Assembly (NCBI RefSeq): GCF_000745475.1
Contig: NZ_JQJJ01000010.1
Coordinates: 372,001 to 436,000, forward strand
Source of the DNA: Allobosea sp. UNC402CLCol
GTDB lineage: Bacteria; Pseudomonadota; Alphaproteobacteria; Rhizobiales; Beijerinckiaceae
DNA length: 64,000 bases
Reading direction: 5' to 3'
Part shown: positions 22,383 to 32,757 of the stretch, piece after piece
Layout: the number at the start of each line of letters is the position of its first letter
Position numbering within the stretch: position 1 is the first letter of the stretch
Program-made: the position numbers and the translations under genes
Notes under the pieces: generated by a model
The model's database searches: none
Seen by the model: only the letters and a program-made list of their open reading frames with translations
What the model was told of the DNA's origin: nothing

Positions 22383-23327
22383 GTGATCGGCTACATCCTG
22401 CGCCGCCTTGTCGTGCTGGTGCTGACGCTGATGGCGGCGGCGCTGGTGATCTTCCTCGTGCTGGAGGTGCTGCCGGGCGATCCGGCGGCGGTGACGCTCG
22501 GCCTCAACGCCTCGCCCGAGGCGCTGGCGGCGCTCCACGCCGAGCTGGGCCTCGACAAGCCGGCGCCGCTGCGCTTCCTCCTCTGGCTCGGCGGGCTCGC
22601 CACCGGCGATCTCGGCCTGAGCTATACCTATCGTGTGCCGGTGGCGCAGCTCATCATGGAGCGGATGGCGGTGACGCTGCCGCTCGCCGTGCTCGCGATC
22701 GCGCTTGCCGTCCTGATCGGCATGCCGCTCGGCGTGCTCGCCGCCTCGCGCCATGGCAGGCTGGCCGATGCCGGCGTCATGGCCTTCGCGCAGGCGGGGC
22801 TCGCGATTCCGAATTTCTGGTTTGGGCTCTTGTTGGTGCTCGTCTTCGCGGTCGGGCTCGGCTGGCTGCCGGCGGGCGGCTTTCCGGGCTGGCAGGCGGG
22901 GCTGGCCACCTCGCTGAAGTCGCTGGCCATGCCGGCGCTGGCGCTCGCCCTGCCGCAGGCGGCGATCATCGCGCGGGTGACGCGCTCGGCCATGCTCGAC
23001 ACGCTGCAGGAGGATTTCGTCCGCACCGCCCGCGCCAAGGGGCTGAGCGAGGGCACGACGATGCGCCGGCACGCGCTGCGTAACGCGCTGATCCCGGTGG
23101 TGACGATCCTCGGCCTGCAATTCTCCGTGCTGATCGCCGGCGCCATCATCATCGAGAACGTCTTCGCCTTGCCGGGGCTGGGGCGGCTGGTCTTCCAGGC
23201 CATCGCCCAGCACGATTTGATCGTGGTCAAGGACCTCGTCATGCTCTTCGCCGGCCTCGCCATCATCATCAATTTCGCCGTGGAACTGCTCTACGGGCTG
23301 ATCGATCCGCGGCTGAGGCAGGCATGA
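22383..23327 (+). CDS. ABC transporter permease, DppB type
   Basis: A 314-residue inner-membrane permease starting at GTG. Six hydrophobic segments are visible, with the DppB-type N-terminal TM1 (YILRRLVVLVLTLMAAALVIF) and a long loop before TM2. The EAA loop that contacts the ATPase reads EDFVRTARAKGLSEG near residue 210. It follows the binding-protein gene by 25 bases and overlaps the second permease by ATGA, so they are co-translated. Together with the binding protein it gives three of the five usual subunits of an oligopeptide importer. Confidence 0.92.
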   Translation: MIGYILRRLVVLVLTLMAAALVIFLVLEVLPGDPAAVTLGLNASPEALAALHAELGLDKPAPLRFLLWLGGLATGDLGLSYTYRVPVAQLIMERMAVTLPLAVLAIALAVLIGMPLGVLAASRHGRLADAGVMAFAQAGLAIPNFWFGLLLVLVFAVGLGWLPAGGFPGWQAGLATSLKSLAMPALALALPQAAIIARVTRSAMLDTLQEDFVRTARAKGLSEGTTMRRHALRNALIPVVTILGLQFSVLIAGAIIIENVFALPGLGRLVFQAIAQHDLIVVKDLVMLFAGLAIIINFAVELLYGLIDPRLRQA

Positions 23328-24184
23328 GCGCGACGGTCGTCAAGGCGCCCGATGGCAAAAGGCGCTGGTGGCTCGGGCCTTCCTTCGTGATCGGGGCGGC
23401 ATTGAGCCTTGCCGTGGTGGCGCTGGCGCTGGTTTCCTATGTCTGGACGCCGCATCCGCCGACGCAGATGGCGATCCTGAAGCGGCTGCAAGGACCCTCG
23501 GCGGCGAACTGGTTCGGCACCGACCCGTTCGGCCGTGACGTCTTCTCGATGATCATGGTCGGCGCGCGCAACTCGCTGGCGGTGGGGCTGGGCGCGGTCG
23601 GCATCGGCATGGTGCTGGGGACGGTGCTGGGGCTGGTCGCGGCGGTGAGGCGCGACGGCGTCCTCGACAACGTCATCATGAGGACCGCTGATTTCACCCA
23701 CGCCTTCCCGGCCGTACTCACCGCGATCATGATGACCGCCATCGCCGGGCCCGGCATGCTCAATGCCGTCGTCGCGATCGGCGTGCTGAACCTGCCCTAT
23801 TTCGCAAGGCTGGCACGAGGCGCGGCGCTGCAGGTCTGGGCGCAGGATTTCATCCAGGCGGCGCGGGCCAACGGGCTGAACAACCGCCAGATCACGCTGC
23901 ATCATATCCTGCCGAACATCGCCGGCATTCTGGTGGTGCAGGCGACGATCCAGTTCGCGTTGGCCGTGCTGGCGGAGGCGGGTCTGTCCTATCTTGGCCT
24001 GGGCACGCAGCCGCCCAACCCCTCCTGGGGGCGGATGCTCAACGAAGCCCAGACCTTCATGGCGGCGCAGCCCTGGCTTGCGATCTTTCCGGGTGCCGCG
24101 ATCGCGCTGACCGTGCTGGGATTCAATCTGCTCGGCGACGGTCTGCGCGACGCGATCGATCCGCGCCTGCGCCGCAGCCGGTGA
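23324..24184 (+). CDS. ABC transporter permease, DppC type
   Basis: A 286-residue permease of the DppC class: one N-terminal TM near residues 18-40, then the FGTDPFGRDVFSMIMVGARNSLAVG entry to the transport domain, and the EAA loop AQDFIQAARANGLNNRQI near residue 175. The C-terminal LSYLGLGTQPPNPSWGRML motif is typical. It overlaps the upstream permease by 4 bases and is followed 26 bases later by an amidase. No dppD or dppF-type ATPase gene follows, so energising subunits must come from another locus. Confidence 0.92.
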   Translation: MSATVVKAPDGKRRWWLGPSFVIGAALSLAVVALALVSYVWTPHPPTQMAILKRLQGPSAANWFGTDPFGRDVFSMIMVGARNSLAVGLGAVGIGMVLGTVLGLVAAVRRDGVLDNVIMRTADFTHAFPAVLTAIMMTAIAGPGMLNAVVAIGVLNLPYFARLARGAALQVWAQDFIQAARANGLNNRQITLHHILPNIAGILVVQATIQFALAVLAEAGLSYLGLGTQPPNPSWGRMLNEAQTFMAAQPWLAIFPGAAIALTVLGFNLLGDGLRDAIDPRLRRSR

Positions 24185-24210
24185 GGGTTGAAGGGAATGA
24201 GGATGCTTCG

Positions 24211-25599
24211 ATGACCGACCTTGCCGATCTGAGCGCGGCCGAGCTGCTGTCCGCCTATCGCGGCCGCTCGCTCTCGCCGGTCGAGGTGACGGAGGCCGTC
24301 ATCGCCCGCATCGCCGCCTGGGAGCCGAAGCTCGACGCGCTCTGGGCCTATGATTCCGACGCGGCGCGGGCGCAGGCAAAAGCCTCGGAGGCGCGCTGGC
24401 TGAAGGGCGAGGCGCTGGCGCTCGACGGTGTGCCCGGCACGATCAAGGAGAATATCCGCACCAAGGGCGTGGCCGTGCCGCTGGGCACGGCCGCGAACGA
24501 TCTCGCTCCTTCCGCCGACGATGCGCCCCCGGCGGCAAGGCTGCGCGAGGCCGGCTGCGTCATCCTCGGCAAGACGACGATGCCGGATTACGGCATGCTC
24601 TCCTCCGGGCTGTCGAGCTTCCACAGGCTCGCACGCAATCCATGGGACGTGACGAAGAATCCCGGCGGCTCCTCCGCCGGGGCCGGTGCGGCCGGGGCCG
24701 CGGGCTACGGCCCCTTGCATGTCGGCACCGATATCGGCGGCTCGATCCGCCTGCCGGCGGGCTGGTGCGGGCTGGTGGGGTTCAAGCCGAGCTTCGGGCG
24801 CGTGCCGATCGACCCGACCTATTACGGCCGCGTCGCCGGGCCGATGACGCGCACGGTTGAGGATGCCGCGCTGACGATGCGGGAACTCTCGAAGCCCGAT
24901 GCGCGCGACGGCATGAGCCTGCCGCCGCAGGACATCGACTGGCTGGCGCTGGACATCGATCTGAAGGGGCTGCGCATCGGCCTCCAGCGCGATGCCGGCA
25001 TCGGGCTCCCCGTCGAGCCCGAGACGAAGGCTGCGATCGAGGCGGCGGCGAAAGCCTTTGCCGATGCCGGGGCCATCGTCGAGCCGGTCGGGCCTCACAT
25101 CACCCGCGCGATGCTCGACGGGCTCGACGATTTCTGGCGCCAGCGCGCCTGGGCCGATATCGGCGCCCTGCCGGCGGAGAAGCAGGCCAAGGTCCTGCCC
25201 TACATCTTCCAGTGGGCGAAGGGCGGGCAGAACCTGCCGGGCGAGCGGGTCTATCGCGGCATGAGCCAGATGATGGCGATGCGCGACGCCGCGCTGAAGG
25301 CGATCTTGCCTTACGATTTCATCCTCTCGCCGGTGTCGCCGGTGCCGAGCTATCCGGCGGAATGGGCCTCGCCCATTAACGACCCCGCCAAGCCCTTCGA
25401 GCATATCTGCTTCACGGTGGCGGCGAACATGTCGGACCAGCCGGCGGTCTCGGTTCATGCCGGGACGACGAAGGCCGGGCTGCCGATCGGCCTGCAGATC
25501 ACCGGCAGGCGCTTCGACGATCTCGGCGTGCTCAGGATGGCGCGGGCCTGGGAAGAGATGCGCGGCCCGATCATCTGGCCGCGCGCACCCTCGGCCTGA
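24211..25599 (+). CDS. Amidase signature family hydrolase
   Basis: A 462-residue amidase. The Ser-cisSer-Lys triad is visible: Lys in GVPGTIKENIRTKG near residue 88, cis-Ser in KNPGGSSAGAGAAGAAG near 160, and the nucleophile Ser in HVGTDIGGSIRLPAGWCG near 185. Such enzymes hydrolyse amides to acid and ammonia. The start is the ATG at 24211 after GATGAGGA; an upstream GTG would add ten residues. Its position directly behind the ABC permeases suggests it processes the imported compound, perhaps an amide or short peptide, but the substrate is not readable. Confidence 0.9.
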   Translation: MTDLADLSAAELLSAYRGRSLSPVEVTEAVIARIAAWEPKLDALWAYDSDAARAQAKASEARWLKGEALALDGVPGTIKENIRTKGVAVPLGTAANDLAPSADDAPPAARLREAGCVILGKTTMPDYGMLSSGLSSFHRLARNPWDVTKNPGGSSAGAGAAGAAGYGPLHVGTDIGGSIRLPAGWCGLVGFKPSFGRVPIDPTYYGRVAGPMTRTVEDAALTMRELSKPDARDGMSLPPQDIDWLALDIDLKGLRIGLQRDAGIGLPVEPETKAAIEAAAKAFADAGAIVEPVGPHITRAMLDGLDDFWRQRAWADIGALPAEKQAKVLPYIFQWAKGGQNLPGERVYRGMSQMMAMRDAALKAILPYDFILSPVSPVPSYPAEWASPINDPAKPFEHICFTVAANMSDQPAVSVHAGTTKAGLPIGLQITGRRFDDLGVLRMARAWEEMRGPIIWPRAPSA

Positions 25600-25625
25600 C
25601 GCTTTCATCGAACAGGAGAGAAGCC

Positions 25626-26426
25626 ATGGATCTGCAACTCAAGGGCAAGCGCGCGCTGGTGACCGGTGGCAGCAAGGGCATCGGGCGCGCCATCGCGCGG
25701 CAGCTCGCGCTCGAGGGCGCCGATGTCGTCATCGCCGCGCGCAACCGGGACGAGCTGGCCGAGGCCGCCTCGGCGCTCGCGGCCGAGAGCGGGCGCAAGG
25801 TGGTTGGCCATACCGTCGATACCCAGCACGACGACTCGGTGAAGGCGCTCGTCACCCATGCCGTCGAGGTGCTCGGCGGGCTCGATATCCTCGTGAACGC
25901 GGCGGGCAAGCCGGGCGGGCAGGCGCCGCCGCCGAAGCTCGCCGAGATCACCGACGCGCTGTTCTGGGACGACGTCAACGTCAAGGTGATGGGCTATCTG
26001 CGCATGGCGCGCGAGGCCGCGCCGCATATGGCGGCGAATGGCTGGGGCCGGATCATCAATATCAGCGGTCTCGCGGCGCGCTCGACCGGCTCCACCATCG
26101 GCTCGATGCGCAATGTCGCGGTCGCGGCGATGACCAAGAACCTCGCCGACGAGCTCGGCCCGCAAGGCATCAACGTCACCGTCGTCCATCCCGGCGTGAC
26201 GCGGACCGAGCGCACGGCCTGGCTGGTCGGGGCGCGGGCGCAGGTCAGCGGCAAGAGCGAGGCGGAGGTCGAGGCCGGCATGACCGCGAACGTCACCATC
26301 GGCCGGCTGGTCGATGCGGCGGAGGTCGCGGATATCGTCGCCTTCCTCGCCTCGCCGCGCAGCGTCGCGATCAATGGCGATGCCATCGCCTGCGGCGGCG
26401 GCATGCGGGGCGCCATTCACTACTGA
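25626..26426 (+). CDS. SDR-fold protein lacking the Ser-Tyr-Lys catalytic residues
   Basis: A 266-residue Rossmann protein of short-chain dehydrogenase fold. The cofactor motif TGGSKGIG (residues 13-20) and the structural NAAG (91-94) are intact. By alignment to the usual NISS...YxxxK pattern, the catalytic Ser position reads Gly148, Tyr reads Gly159 and Lys reads Asn163 (local sequence GSMRNVAVAAMTKNLADEL). It may therefore bind NAD(P) without classical redox chemistry or use other residues. It follows the amidase by 26 bases with a GGAGAG ribosome site and is probably the last gene of the ABC/amidase operon. Confidence 0.82.
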   Translation: MDLQLKGKRALVTGGSKGIGRAIARQLALEGADVVIAARNRDELAEAASALAAESGRKVVGHTVDTQHDDSVKALVTHAVEVLGGLDILVNAAGKPGGQAPPPKLAEITDALFWDDVNVKVMGYLRMAREAAPHMAANGWGRIINISGLAARSTGSTIGSMRNVAVAAMTKNLADELGPQGINVTVVHPGVTRTERTAWLVGARAQVSGKSEAEVEAGMTANVTIGRLVDAAEVADIVAFLASPRSVAINGDAIACGGGMRGAIHY

Positions 26427-26455
26427 GGCAGCCCCTTACCGAGGCAGCAGCGCCC

Positions 26456-27016
26456 TCAGAACAGCAGATGCGGGGCGAACAGCGCGAGCCCCATGAAGGC
26501 GATCGCGACGGCGCCGAGCCCGCCGCCAACGCCGGCGAGCAGCGCCACGCCGGTGATGATCGAGGCCGAAGCGACGACGATGCCGATCTGGAGCAGGCCC
26601 GAGGCGATCTCGAAATTCTCGTTGCGGGCCTTGTAGTCGTCGCGCTGCTGCTCGGCCGCCTTGGCCCGCGCCATCAGCTCCTTGCGGCCTTCATTGGTCT
26701 CGGGCTCGCTGTTGTAGCGGGCGGCCGTCGCCTTCCAGCCGTCGATGCGCTTCTGCAGCCGGTCGCGGGTCGCCGCATCGGCGGTCGCGGCAAGATCGAG
26801 CTCGAGCGTTTCCGCCGCCGTCGTCACCACGGTGCCGCGGATCGTCTTGGCCTGGAAGAAGGCCCAGAGATTGGAGGCGTCGATGTTGCGCGCGATCGCG
26901 TCGTTCTCGGCCTGCTTGCCGCCGATCTCGGCCAGCGCCAGCAGCAGGGCCAGACAGGCGATCAGCAGCGCGATGCGCTTGTTGCCGCCTTCCGGGATCT
27001 CGACAGGTTCCGACAT
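26456..27016 (-). CDS. DUF4337-like membrane protein
   Basis: A 186-residue protein with one hydrophobic segment near residues 15-32 and two near the C-terminus (about 140-160 and 165-184), separated by a charged helical middle rich in Ala, Arg, Lys and Glu. The pattern GNKRIALLIACLALLLALAEIGGKQAE and the internal NIDASNLWAFFQAKTIR are typical of DUF4337 proteins. Their function is unknown. The ATG at 27016 has a GAGGTGA site 5 bases upstream and is preferred over the one at 27037. Convergent with the SDR gene. Confidence 0.8.
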   Translation of the reverse strand: MSEPVEIPEGGNKRIALLIACLALLLALAEIGGKQAENDAIARNIDASNLWAFFQAKTIRGTVVTTAAETLELDLAATADAATRDRLQKRIDGWKATAARYNSEPETNEGRKELMARAKAAEQQRDDYKARNENFEIASGLLQIGIVVASASIITGVALLAGVGGGLGAVAIAFMGLALFAPHLLF

Positions 27017-27173
27017 CGAATCACCTCGCAGGGCCACTATGGCCGCTGTTTAAGGCTTTCCGTTGCGGCAGCAAGATGTCGGATCGCCATGCGCCCTGGC
27101 GGGCAAGATGGCGTTCCGTTTTCCTCTTGCATCGGATTCGTCCGAAAAGGGGTTTCCACTTTTCGGTCCGATG

Positions 27174-28100
27174 TCAGCGCCCCGCCCGCGGATGGGCGGC
27201 GTCATAGGCCGCCATCAGCCGGGCGGAATCGACGCGGGTGTAGATCTGCGTGGTCGAGAGCGAGGCGTGGCCGAGCAGTTCCTGGATGGCGCGCAGATCG
27301 CCGCCGCGCCCGAGCAGATGCGTCGCGAAGGAATGGCGCAGGGAGTGCGGCGTGGCGGATGAGGGCAGGCCGAGCGCGCCGCGCAGCCCCTCGACCGCGA
27401 GCTGGATGATGCGGGGCGATAGCGGCCCGCCCTTGGCGCCGACGAAGAGCGGACCTTCCGGCGGCAGGCGCCAGGGGCAGAGCTTGAGATATTCCGCGAT
27501 GGCGGCCACCACCACCGGCAGCACCGGCACCATCCGCGTCTTCGAGCCCTTGCCGATCACGGTCAGCGTCTCGCCGGCGCTTTGCGGCGCCTGGGCACGG
27601 GCGAGCGAGAGCGCCTCCGAGATACGCAGGCCGCTGCCATAGAGCAGGCCGAGCACGGCGGCGTCGCGGGCCAGGATCCATTGCTCGCGTTCCTCGCCGG
27701 CGCGGGTGTCGGCCTGGGTGACGGCGCGCGCGGAGGCGGGTTCGAGCGGGCGCGGCAGCGATTTGCCGAGGCGGGGCCCGCGCGTCGCGGCGAAGGCGGC
27801 GGCGGTGAGCTTGCCGCTGCGCTCGCCGAAGCGGGCGAAGGAGCGCAAAGCCGCGAGCTGGCGCATCAGCGTGCGGTTGCCGACCCCGTCGCGGCGGCGC
27901 TGGCCGAGGAAGGCGCGCAGGTCGACGGGCTTCAGCGCGGCGATATCGGCGAGCGAGGGCGCTCCGCCGAGATGCCCGGTGAGGAAAGCGGTGAACTGGC
28001 CGAGATCGCGGCCATAGGCTTCCAGTGTCTTCGGCGAGAGGCGCCGCTCGGCCGAAAGATGGGTCAGCCAGTCCTGCCGGAAGGAGTCGAAATCGGTCAT
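27174..28100 (-). CDS. xerC: Tyrosine recombinase XerC
   Basis: A 308-residue site-specific tyrosine recombinase. The N-terminal SAM-like core-binding domain covers about residues 5-95. Catalytic residues are visible as Arg in YGSGLRISEALSL, the HSLRHSFATHLL box, the His of LLGHASLSTTQIYT and the final Tyr in that motif. XerC acts with XerD at dif to resolve chromosome dimers. The gene is divergent from priA with only 59 bases between them, an arrangement often seen in this bacterial group. No mobile-element context suggests an integrase instead. Confidence 0.92.
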   Translation of the reverse strand: MTDFDSFRQDWLTHLSAERRLSPKTLEAYGRDLGQFTAFLTGHLGGAPSLADIAALKPVDLRAFLGQRRRDGVGNRTLMRQLAALRSFARFGERSGKLTAAAFAATRGPRLGKSLPRPLEPASARAVTQADTRAGEEREQWILARDAAVLGLLYGSGLRISEALSLARAQAPQSAGETLTVIGKGSKTRMVPVLPVVVAAIAEYLKLCPWRLPPEGPLFVGAKGGPLSPRIIQLAVEGLRGALGLPSSATPHSLRHSFATHLLGRGGDLRAIQELLGHASLSTTQIYTRVDSARLMAAYDAAHPRAGR

Positions 28101-28159
28101 CGCGGAAGCATGACGCTCCTGCCTTAACAGCAGCCGAATCGGTGCTAGACACTGGCACG

Positions 28160-30343
28160 ATGGACGAGACGGCGGACATGATCGAAGGCGGCACGGTCGA
28201 CGTGCTGATCCCGCTCGGGCTCGACCAGGCCTATAGCTATGCCGTGCCGCCGGGGCTCGCGCTCGCCCCCGGCGATGTCGTGCAGGTGCCGCTGGGGCCG
28301 CGCGAGACCGTCGGCGTGGTCTGGGCCGTCGGGGCCGGGCGCGGCGGCAACCTCAAGAAGGTCACCGGCAAATACGACATGCCGCCGCTCGATCCGGCGC
28401 TCAGGAAGCTCGTCGACTGGGTCGCCTGGTACACGCTCGCGCCGAAAGGCTCGGTGCTCGCATTGGCGCTGCGCCGGCAGCCGGACGATACGCCCGAGCG
28501 ACCGAAGCTCGGCGTCAGGCTCGCCGGGCCGCCGCCCGGCCGGATGACGCCGGCCCGCGCTCGTGCCATCGCCGCGGCCGAGGGTGGCCTGCTGATCGCG
28601 AAATCGGCGCTGGCCGAGGCGGCCTCGGTCAGCGCTGCCGTGATCGATTCCCTCGTCGATGCCGGCACCTTCATCGTCGAGCCGATGCCGCGCGAAGCCA
28701 TCGCGGCGCTGCCCGATCCCGACCATGCCGTCCCGGAATTGTCGGAGGGGCAGGGCGAGGCGGCACAGGCGCTGGTGGCTGCCGTGCAGGCGAGGGCGTT
28801 CAGCGTCGCGCTGCTCGAAGGCGTCACCGGCTCGGGCAAGACCGAGGTCTATTTCGAGGCGGTGGCGGAGGCGATCCGGCTCGGCCGGCAGAGCCTGATC
28901 CTGATGCCGGAGATCGCGCTGACCGCGCAGTTCATCGACCGCTTCGAGGCCCGCTTCGGGGTCCGGCCGGGGCTCTGGCATTCGGCCGTGACCGGCCGAA
29001 AACGCGAGCGGCTGCAGGCGGCGATCGCGAGCGGCGAGGCGAAGGTGGTGGCGGGCGCCCGCTCGGCGCTGTTCCTGCCCTACAAGGATCTCGGCCTCGT
29101 CGTCGTCGATGAGGAGCATGAATCCGCCTACAAGCAGGAGGACGGCGTCTCCTACCATGCCCGCGACATGGCGGTGGTGCGCGGGCGCATCGAGAACGCG
29201 CCGGTCGTGCTGGCTTCCGCGACGCCCTCGCTGGAGACGCGCGTCAATGCCGAGCGCGGCCGCTACACGCATCTCAAGCTGCCTGAGCGCTTCGGCGGGC
29301 GCGAATTGCCGACGCTCGGCCTCGTCGATCTGCGACGGGACAAGCCGGAGCGCGGGCGCTGGCTCTCCGGCGCGCTGGTCAAGGCGATCGAGACCAATAT
29401 CGAGGCCAAGGAGCAGTCGCTGCTCTTCCTGAACCGGCGCGGCTATGCGCCGCTGACGCTCTGTCGCGATTGCGGTCACCGCTTCCAGTGCCCGAACTGC
29501 ACGGCCTGGCTGGTCGATCATCGGTTCCGGCGGGCGCTGGTCTGCCATCATTGCGGCCATGTCGAGCGCCGGCCGCAGGAATGCCCGGCCTGCCACAAGC
29601 CCGAGAGCCTGATGGCCTGCGGGCCGGGCGTCGAGCGGCTGGCCGAGGAGGTCGCGACGCTTTTTCCACAGGCACGCTCGATCGTGCTCTCCAGCGATTT
29701 TCCCGGAGGGACGGAACGCCTGAAGACGGAGCTGATGGCGGTGGCCGAGGGTGAGTTCGACATCGTCATCGGCACGCAGCTCGTCGCCAAGGGCCATAAT
29801 TTCCCCGGCATGACGCTGGTCGGCGTCGTCGATGCCGATCTCGGCCTGACCTCGGGCGATCCGCGCGCGGCCGAACGGACCTTCCAGGCGTTGCGGCAGG
29901 TCACGGGCCGCGCAGGACGGGGCGAGAAACCGGGTCGCGCCTTGCTTCAGACGCATGACCCGGAGCATCCCGTGCTCAAGGCGCTGGTCTCGGGCGACCC
30001 GGAGCGGTTTTATGCCGCAGAGGAGGCGTCGCGGGAGGCTGCGGGGCTGCCGCCCTTCGGCCGGCTGGCGGCGCTGATCGTCTCCGCGAATGGTCAGGCC
30101 GAGGCCGAAAGCCATGCCCGCGCGCTGGCGCGCTGCGCCGAGGCCGGCGACGGAATCGCGGTGCTGGGGCCGGCGGAAGCGCCTCTGGCGGTGCTGCGCG
30201 GGCGCCATCGCATGCGTCTGATCGTCAGGACGACCCGCGAGGTCAACCTGCAGGACTATCTGCGCGCCTGGCTGAAGCGCGGGCCCAAACCCAAGGGGTC
30301 GGTCCGGGTCGCGGTCGATGTCGATCCGCAGAGCTTCCTGTAA
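28160..30343 (+). CDS. priA: Primosomal replication restart helicase PriA
   Basis: A 727-residue 3-prime to 5-prime helicase that reloads the replisome at stalled forks. The N-terminal DNA-binding part (VDVLIPLGLDQAYSYAVP) is followed by Walker A GVTGSGKTEVYFEA near residue 227, the DEEH box in VVVDEEHESAYKQEDG near 318, and eight cysteines in four CxxC-type pairs (CRDCGHRFQCPNC, CHHCGH, CPAC) near 440-480 that bind zinc. The motif TQLVAKGHNFPGMTLVGVVDAD near 540 is helicase motif V. I chose the ATG at 28160; longer readings run into the xerC promoter. Confidence 0.95.
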   Translation: MDETADMIEGGTVDVLIPLGLDQAYSYAVPPGLALAPGDVVQVPLGPRETVGVVWAVGAGRGGNLKKVTGKYDMPPLDPALRKLVDWVAWYTLAPKGSVLALALRRQPDDTPERPKLGVRLAGPPPGRMTPARARAIAAAEGGLLIAKSALAEAASVSAAVIDSLVDAGTFIVEPMPREAIAALPDPDHAVPELSEGQGEAAQALVAAVQARAFSVALLEGVTGSGKTEVYFEAVAEAIRLGRQSLILMPEIALTAQFIDRFEARFGVRPGLWHSAVTGRKRERLQAAIASGEAKVVAGARSALFLPYKDLGLVVVDEEHESAYKQEDGVSYHARDMAVVRGRIENAPVVLASATPSLETRVNAERGRYTHLKLPERFGGRELPTLGLVDLRRDKPERGRWLSGALVKAIETNIEAKEQSLLFLNRRGYAPLTLCRDCGHRFQCPNCTAWLVDHRFRRALVCHHCGHVERRPQECPACHKPESLMACGPGVERLAEEVATLFPQARSIVLSSDFPGGTERLKTELMAVAEGEFDIVIGTQLVAKGHNFPGMTLVGVVDADLGLTSGDPRAAERTFQALRQVTGRAGRGEKPGRALLQTHDPEHPVLKALVSGDPERFYAAEEASREAAGLPPFGRLAALIVSANGQAEAESHARALARCAEAGDGIAVLGPAEAPLAVLRGRHRMRLIVRTTREVNLQDYLRAWLKRGPKPKGSVRVAVDVDPQSFL

Positions 30344-30551
30344 AATTGCTGAAAGCCGTGGCCCAATCGCCACTTCCATGGTCGAACTAGCGATTGCGTG
30401 CCCCGGAACCACATGCTAGTGCACCGCCACATTTTGGTCGCGAAGCCGTGTCGCTGGCTTTGCGCCTGTGATACTCGCAGCGTCGGGACGATGCACTCCA
30501 CCTTCCCCGGAAGGTCGCCGGTGCAAGCCCTTGAAACGAGAGACGGGAAGC

Positions 30552-31120
30552 GTGGCAGAAGGCGGATCGCAGGGGACACTGGTGTCGGGCGTAGCGCAGC
30601 GCTATGCCACCGCTTTGTTCGAGCTGGCTGAGGAGACGGGCGCGATCGACACCGTCGCCGCCGCTCTGGACGCCTTCAACGGCCTGCTCTCCGAGAGCGC
30701 CGATCTCACCCGCCTGATCGAGAGCCCGGCCTTCACCGCCGAGGAGCAGGTCGCGGCGATCAAGGCCGTGCTCGAGAAGGCCGGCATCACCGGCATCGCC
30801 GCCAATTTCATCGGGCTGGTCGCCAGCAAGCGCCGCCTCTTCGCGCTGCCGGGCATGATCGCCGGCTACAAGCGCCTGGTCGCCGAGGCCAAGGGCATCG
30901 TCTCCGCCGAGGTGACGGTCGCCGAGCAGCCCACCGCCAAGCGCGTCGACGAGATCCGCGCGGCGCTGAAGGGCGTCGCCGGCAAGGATGTCGACGTCTC
31001 GATCAAGGTCGATCCGGCGCTGATCGGCGGGCTCGTCGTCAAGATGGGCTCCCGCATGGTCGACGCCTCGCTGAAAACCAAGCTCAATTCAATTCGTCTT
31101 GCCATGAAAGAGGTCGGCTG

Positions 31121-31121
<1 letters not shown>
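30552..31121 (+). CDS. atpH: F1F0 ATP synthase subunit delta
   Basis: A 189-residue OSCP/delta subunit, the peripheral stalk link between F1 and the membrane. It starts at GTG ([26 protein letters not shown]) after GGGAAG. The conserved [10 protein letters not shown] opening and the C-terminal [26 protein letters not shown] are both present. It is the first gene of the atpHAGDC operon and overlaps atpA by one base (TGATG). The 208-base upstream gap after priA presumably contains the operon promoter, but I cannot point to convincing -35/-10 boxes. Confidence 0.95.
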
Positions 31122-32653
<1,532 letters not shown>

Positions 32654-32664
32654 TCATCACCTTC

Positions 32665-32695
32665 GGTGCGGCGGAGCCAGGAGCTTCGCCGCACC
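32665..32695 (+). promoter_or_regulatory. Intercistronic hairpin between atpA and atpG
   Basis: Thirteen-base arms at 32665-32677 and 32683-32695 with one G-U pair and a 5-base loop form a strong stem 11 bases after the atpA stop. There is no T-tract, so it is more likely an RNA-stability or processing element than a terminator. Confidence 0.6.
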
Positions 32696-32757
32696 GCTTC
32701 TCTGAAATGCTTCGTTGCCGCGCTTTCCGTGGCTGACGGGTAGGGGATCAAGATCGG

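Noticed and set aside
27174..28100. Integrase of a mobile element
   Set aside because: Sequence and the priA neighbour fit chromosomal XerC; no att site, tRNA or cargo genes are linked.
28145..30412. A 755-codon open frame on the minus strand
   Set aside because: It is the mirror of priA, whose motifs and start are clear. No family signature in the shadow.
30344..30551. A named promoter for the atp operon
   Set aside because: Several weak TTG and TA-like hexamers are present, but none has a convincing pair and spacing, so I did not call one.
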